A stretch of 13,175 nt of DNA from Larix sibirica (Eukaryota; Streptophyta; Pinopsida; Pinales; Pinaceae). The position numbers and the translations under genes are program-made. The stretch is from assembly GCA_004151065.3 (NCBI GenBank), contig NWUY0300032198.1:22266-35440 (forward strand), written 5' to 3'. The stretch's first letter is position 1. Every line of letters starts with the position of its first letter. Positions 8,342 to 13,175 of the stretch are shown here, piece after piece. The notes beneath the pieces are model-generated. The model was not told the DNA's origin. It made no database searches and saw nothing but the letters and a program-made list of their open reading frames with translations.

Positions 8342-9696
8342 GCTACAATGCTAAAATGCTCACACTACAATGAGAAGGCTCTGGATAGGAAAAGAACTGT
8401 TGAAATGGTATCAACCTTCCTAGAGGGTTTGGAATAGAATGAATGGTATTCGAACATCATTTACTATCTAAAGAATCTGGCATGCCCGAATCACCTTGTA
8501 GATCACAAGAGAAGAGCTCTAAGACTCGGGCATGAAAGTACTATATCATTCAGGGAGATCTAAGTTGGAGAAATCCAAAAGGTCTTATTTAAAGTGGGTG
8601 GATGATGTGGAGGCTCAAAAGCAAATGACAAAATTCCATATAAGACTCTATGGGGACATTATGCATCCAAAACAACAGCTCACAAGATCTTACGAATGGA
8701 ATATTATTGGCTGACCATATTTGTTGATGTCCATAAGTTTGTGAGAGTGTGCCAGCCATGTCAAGAATTTGTTGGGAGGCAACATTTGACAGCTCTACCT
8801 TTGCAACCTATAGAGAGGCTCCATTCCAACAAAAGAGTTTGGATTTCATTGGAGAATTCAAAGAAAATTCCAACAATGGTTACAAATGGATTCCTACCGC
8901 CACTAATTACTTTACCAAATGTGTTGAAGCAATACCCATGAGAGGGCAACCAACAATGTACTCATGGAGTTCCTAGAAGAGAGATTAATCACTAGGTTCA
9001 GTGTGCCAACAAAGATCACAATCAATAATACCAAAGCATTTAGTTCAATTGATATGTCAACCTTTTGTTTCAACTTTGGCATTGTCCTGTCCCATTAGTC
9101 GAACTATTATTAGTAAGGAAATGGCTTTGGTAGAATCAAGCAACAAAAACCTAATGGCTGTCATCAAGAAGATTGGGAGTAATAACAAGAGGAGTTGGGA
9201 TGGTAAAATTAAGTACGCTCTATGGGAAAATCAGATAACAAAGAAGCAAGCTACAAGAAAAAGTTGATTTGAATTGGTGTACGGGATGGATGTTACACTA
9301 CCAATTCACTTGAAGCTCCCAGTATATCAATTGTTACAGCGTTTCACCTGGACCAAGAAATAGTTCAGGCGAGGGTGAATCAACTTATGGAACTTGATGA
9401 GAACAAGAGAAAGGCCTTTGATCAGCTGATCCGGGAGCCAGGAAAAGACAAAGGGAACTTTAAACAAGAAGGCTCAATCTAGAGTTCTCCCGAAAGGGGA
9501 GCTTGTTCTCATGTGGGACAAAAGGAGAGAGAAACCGGGCAGACACAGCAAATTCGATAGCTTATCACTTGAACCTTACAGGATTGAAGATTCAGTGGAT
9601 ACCAATTCATTCACCCTCAATAATCTAAAGGGAGAAAGGTTGAAATTGCACGTGAAAGGGAAAATTCTAAAGTTGTATTACACTGATGGCAATTAA
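8342..9696 (+). pseudogene. Ty3/gypsy pol remnant: integrase region
   Basis: This is the 3' part of a gypsy polyprotein, covering the linker after RNase H, the integrase zinc finger, the catalytic core and the C-terminal domain. Motifs in order: W-Y-S-N-I-I-Y-Y-L-K-N (about 8444); C-x-x-C as C-Q-P-C (8750-8761); L-D-F-I-G-E-F with the first catalytic Asp (8842); A-F-S-S (about 9033); E-S-S-N-K-N-L with the catalytic Glu (9133); Y-G-M-D-V (about 9280); W-D-K-R-R-E-K-P-G (about 9514); and L-K-L-Y-Y near the end. The second catalytic Asp is Asn (I-T-I-N-N, 9024-9026). The reading changes frame about seven times (near 8530, 8655, 8815, 8945, 9118, 9354 and 9490). Stops lie at 8435, 9096, 9265, 9361 and 9480. 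The element is dead. Integrase would insert the cDNA into the host genome. Confidence 0.93.
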
Positions 9697-10724
9697 TTTT
9701 CCATAGTAAAGTAAATTGGAAAATGAATAAGCTCATTTGAGCAATAGAATAGGTTGGTTGCTTCCTTTCATGTTACTTAGATATTTGGGTTCATGTCTTC
9801 TTTAGAGCCATTTTGATATCGTGTATTAGGATTTATGCATTCGTGTATTGCTTTATTTGCTTTTATTATGGTGGACCATAGTGATGTCCTCATCCTGTGA
9901 TGTATTTGATCTCCTGGGTATGTTTGAGTTCTGTCAGGTGTTGATCAAGATACTGGACTTCTCATGTACTCTCTTCTAGAGCACATGTCCCCATGTTGGA
10001 GCTAGTTGTTACCCCTCATATAGCATGAGGTCATTCCATAGAGTTCATTCACAATTGCATTCGATGGACGTAGATATATATGCTATCACTAATCTATCAT
10101 TCCACATGATATAGAGGTTATTTATGGATGCATGCACACTTCTTCCTAGGCACTACCCTTTTGATATGCTCACTAGTCACAGGATAGCTATGTCGCTATT
10201 GATTGTATCATCTCTGGTGTGCGGGTGTTTGGTGTTTTTGAGGAGGGACCTGCGCAAATATTTGGTTTAGCCCCTAGAGTATAGCATGGGCACCATGGAT
10301 GATTCAATGACACGTTATTCATCAATAGTACCCTGTTTTGATATGTTGATATGATGGACTTATGATGTGAGCACTTTAAAGAGATATTAACAGTATACAT
10401 TTGGTTTGTTGGAGTTGATTGGCACCTTTTGCCTAGATGTTTTGGCCCACAGTACATCATTCCTATATTTTTAGGCATCATCTTGGTATCTTTGAGCTAG
10501 CAGTTTGGTCAGATCATTTGGTAGAAGATCATTCTATGACAAAAGATTTCAGATTATTCATTGTTGGTTTGGCAACATATTTGATGATATCTTGGGATTT
10601 CACCTAGGAGATTCTATCTTCCTATCTATGTGAGATCATTCATTCAGGGATTGGCGCATTGGCATGGCATTATCATCATGTTGGTTACAAGTTGATTGAT
10701 CTTATTTGTGACATCCCTAGGGGG
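9697..10724 (+). mobile_element. Gypsy 3' noncoding end, copy B
   Basis: This is about 1 kb between the pol stop (9694-9696) and the next LTR-like sequence. It is T-rich with many ATG/CAT words and no recognisable gene. A minus-strand open frame at 10481-10188 has no motif and antisenses this region. From 10145 on it resembles copy A (shared TATGCTCACTAGTCACA, 10165-10181). A long spacer between integrase and the 3' LTR is known in some plant gypsy lineages. Confidence 0.6.
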
Positions 10725-10731
10725 TGTGTTA
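10708..10731. repeat. Inverted repeat at LTR boundary
   Basis: GTGACATCCC faces GGGGGTGTGTTA (with AC following) around TAG. The right arm includes TGTTACA (10727-10733), which also pairs with TGTAACA at 12943-12949. The purine run AGGGGG (10719-10724) just before TGTGTTACA could be a short polypurine tract. Which TG is the true LTR start cannot be decided here. Confidence 0.45.
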
Positions 10732-12949
10732 CAACTTTATCTAGCACCCTAAGTGAAAAGTCCTAAATCACTAGGTACAAGAAAAGTTGAACTAAGAAGG
10801 GGCCATTGTCACCTCACCACCTTGTTCTGCTATTTAGTGCTAGTTCTCCTCTAGCACAAGGGAGGCTTCCCTACTACTAAGATTGCTAGACTAGGAATGA
10901 ATGCTCATGGGAGAAAGATGCCTTAGCAAAATGAATGGGGTTTACATATGGAAATAAAGTGAGTGATGGTGTGAAAAGGGGCTAGTGCCTAGAGTCCATT
11001 GGGTGAATGGGGTCATAAGTATAGAAAATGAGTGAAGCACTTAAAACAGAAGAGGGACATATGATTGTATACTCCAATCTTCCTACAAAAACATCAATCA
11101 AATGATTGTGTGAACTACTCTTACAATACTGATGAACTATAATGGATAAACCCTATTACATAACCTCAATACTCTTTACAATAACAAGGAAGTATATGAA
11201 TTACAATCATGAAATGTAAGAGGAAAGGCATTTCCTACTTAACAAGTTCAGGTGAAAATAATTACCACAAGAGTTGCTTCAAGTATGCACCCATCACAAC
11301 AACATCTTCTCATGACAAATTTCCGCATCAAGACTCCATAGCATATTATTCATTATATTCCCAAGCACCAAAATATTTACAAGGATACCAAGAGACTCTC
11401 TACAAAGTCCAAACCATCCTCCCCTCAAGTGAAGGGAGCAAACCCTTATATAGGTTTCAACTTAACTCCCTTGCATAATAGAATAATAATTTCCCTCTAT
11501 AGATCCACTATTTGCTCAACAAATCTTTCTAATAATAACAAATTAGTGGTTAGATTTATTCTTTCTCCAAGAGAAATAATACAATAATAGTTCTCATCTA
11601 ACCAACTCTTTGAGAAGAGTTCAACAAATAATAAACAATGGAGTTAGTTAGATCCACCAAGGTCAAGAAGATCGAGTGCTTGCGTAGGTGGATGAATGCT
11701 TTGACCATGCTTTGACAACTCCTCAACAAATTCACCCTCCAATATATGAATTGATGCACCCTTCAAGAGTGTAACAAACTTCTAATCATCTTCATGATAG
11801 AAGTGCAATGGATAACCAACTCACACCAAGGAATAATATAATCTTTCTAGAAAAAGTAAAGTAGTTTCCTTGAGACAATTGCTTGACTTAGCAACCTTTT
11901 CCAAAAATAGAAGTGCAGCCCTCAAGAGAGAATCTTCCACTTGTGCAAACCCAACTAATTCCTTGAAGAATGTGCAACCTCCATCATGCTTTACTTACTC
12001 CACATGTGTCGCATTAAACAACCACTTTTTGACCCTTCTTTGACCACTTCAACACTTTTTTAAGCTTGAAGAAAGCGTGCAACCCCCCTAAAAAATATTT
12101 TTAATAAATTCATCTTCAACCTTTTGAGAAGGCATTCCATGGCATCTAGGAGCTTAGTGTCTAGTGGTAATTATCCAAGTGAAAGTGAGGCAAAATGAAC
12201 TAGGGTGTTTTTGCAATTGGCCTCCTTGTGTCATGACCCTAGTGAAGTTATCCATCCATTTATCTTCATTAAAATCCTCTTTAGACAATAATTTCATCGT
12301 GATAAAGTGTCTCATGTGTGAGAAGTCTCCATATTCCCTAGAAGCCCCTCAACCTTAATCTTCATGAAATAATCTTCAATTGTGCCTAGCACCCCCATTT
12401 AAGTGATTTTTAAATTAATCCTAAGTGCAAACCTTAAGTACTTTTGTTAATTAATGTTTAGTTTTATTTCTTCATCATCTTTAATTAATCACACTAAAAC
12501 TTTAGAAAACACAAAGTTAGACACTTTAATTAATCCATCACTTAAAAGTACAATTATTAACACTTCAAAACTCGGGTAAACCCTAAGTTGATGGGTTTCC
12601 ATTCCATTAAATGCTTAAGTGCTAATTAATTGCCTTATTACCTTAGTCAATTATACTTTGAATTATTAATAAGAGGGAGTGCATCATCTTATGAGCTTTG
12701 TTTGACTTGCTAGGCACAAAATACTCCACCAATAATCACCATGAAGACATGAGAACACATCATACCATACCTCCTAACCAACCATCAAAGCCGCCACCCA
12801 ACCATCATGAAGCAACATCTCCAAGCAAGGAGACATGTGTACCACCTACCCATCCAATTCTCTTGCCATGAAATCCTCCAAGCTCGACACTTGTGAAAAA
12901 TCTTCAAAAGTGATGTGATCAAATCACAATGTAGAAACATGCTGTAACA
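10727..12949 (-). mobile_element. Putative LTR on the minus strand, about 2.2 kb
   Basis: The ends are imperfect inverted repeats: GGGTGTGTTACAAC on the left and GCTGTAACACCC on the right. Read on the minus strand, the unit has a long AT-rich U3 (with ATTAATTAAAG words at about 12480-12535), a TATATAA box (11452-11446) followed by GGGTTTGCTCCC, then U5-like sequence. This is the layout of a plant gypsy LTR. No matching internal region lies on either side, so it may be a solo LTR. No clear 5-bp target duplication was found. The first part (10740-10750) shares TCTAGCACCCT with the plus-strand LTR, so two elements may be joined or nested here and the left edge may lie further in. Short open frames inside (11209-11478, 12164-12358) have no motifs. 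Confidence 0.45.
11446..11452 (-). promoter_or_regulatory. TATA box of the minus-strand LTR
   Basis: The minus strand reads AAACCTATATAAGGGTTTGC, a canonical plant TATA box. Transcription would run towards lower coordinates. It is the main support for the orientation of this LTR-like block. Confidence 0.55.
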
Positions 12950-13175
12950 CCCTCAATGTTCCTTATGCTACTAGTCATCCAAAGAAAAGAATCACCTGAG
13001 CATTCATCCAAAGCTTGATTTGAACGCTGCATAGACATTTGGGTAACAACCTGCAATGTTCATCAGCTCTCTAAAAGAGTAACCTGGTTATATGACGCAT
13101 CATCAGTTTATCTACTTCAATGTTTTTCCAATTAATCTATCTTTTCATGTCTTTAAAGCTAGTACCTTTACCTTT
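12950..13175. other. Flanking sequence, no firm gene
   Basis: The sequence after the LTR-like block is less repetitive by eye. On the minus strand a 55-nt segment (13050-12996) is framed by a good acceptor (CATTGCAG) and donor (CAG|GTGATT), with an open reading V-V-T-Q-M-S-M-Q-R-S-N-Q-A-L-D. I recognise no family, and it does not look like the missing AAE13 first exon. A chance exon is quite possible. Confidence 0.25.

Noticed and set aside
8761-8949. Minus-strand open frame over the integrase region
   Set aside because: It is the shadow of the plus-strand integrase coding sequence.
10727-12949. DNA transposon with terminal inverted repeats
   Set aside because: The ends are short and imperfect, no transposase is present, and the TATA box and U3/U5-like layout fit an LTR better. 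It is not excluded.

Overview
The window looks like nuclear DNA of a seed plant, most probably a gymnosperm (conifer-like). It is AT-rich and gene-poor, with introns of 1.5 kb or more. It is filled with old, heavily mutated Ty3/gypsy LTR retrotransposon pieces, and contains fragments of one plant gene. The organism call is inference. There are no bacterial operons, rRNA or tRNA genes, CRISPR arrays or intact transposase genes.

Positions 1-3371 hold the only recognisable host gene, on the minus strand. Two exons match plant malonyl-CoA synthetase (acyl-activating enzyme 13, AAE13). The upstream exon (3159-3371) is clean, with good splice sites and phase-0 ends. A 1489-bp GT-AG intron joins it exactly in frame to a second exon (from 1669). 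That exon carries a 1-nt frameshift just before the AMP-binding P-loop, and homology is lost right after Y-T-S-G. No first exon and no downstream exons were found, so this is probably a pseudogene or gene fragment. Positions 1-1505 are unrecognised sequence with TATA-like boxes on both strands at the left end.

Positions 3372-5300 hold a minus-strand LTR start with a polypurine tract (about 4189-4177), a 91-bp tandem duplication (4346-4527) and unassigned sequence.

Positions 5300-10740 look like two same-direction (+) pieces of one gypsy family. First comes the 3' noncoding end of one copy (about 5560-6122), then an LTR-like block (about 6123-7652). That block has a TATA box at 6890 and a 42-bp tandem repeat downstream of it. 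A short internal region follows, then a decayed pol/integrase remnant (8342-9696), then a second copy of the same 3' noncoding end (9697-10724). The layout suggests tandem elements sharing an LTR, with gag, protease and RT deleted from the second.

Positions 10727-12949 read as an LTR-like unit on the minus strand, with a TATATAA box and imperfect inverted ends. The last 220 bp are unassigned, apart from one weak candidate exon. Nothing resembles a new defence, metabolic or regulatory system. The points most worth checking are the state of the AAE13 locus and the tandem or nested retroelement architecture.
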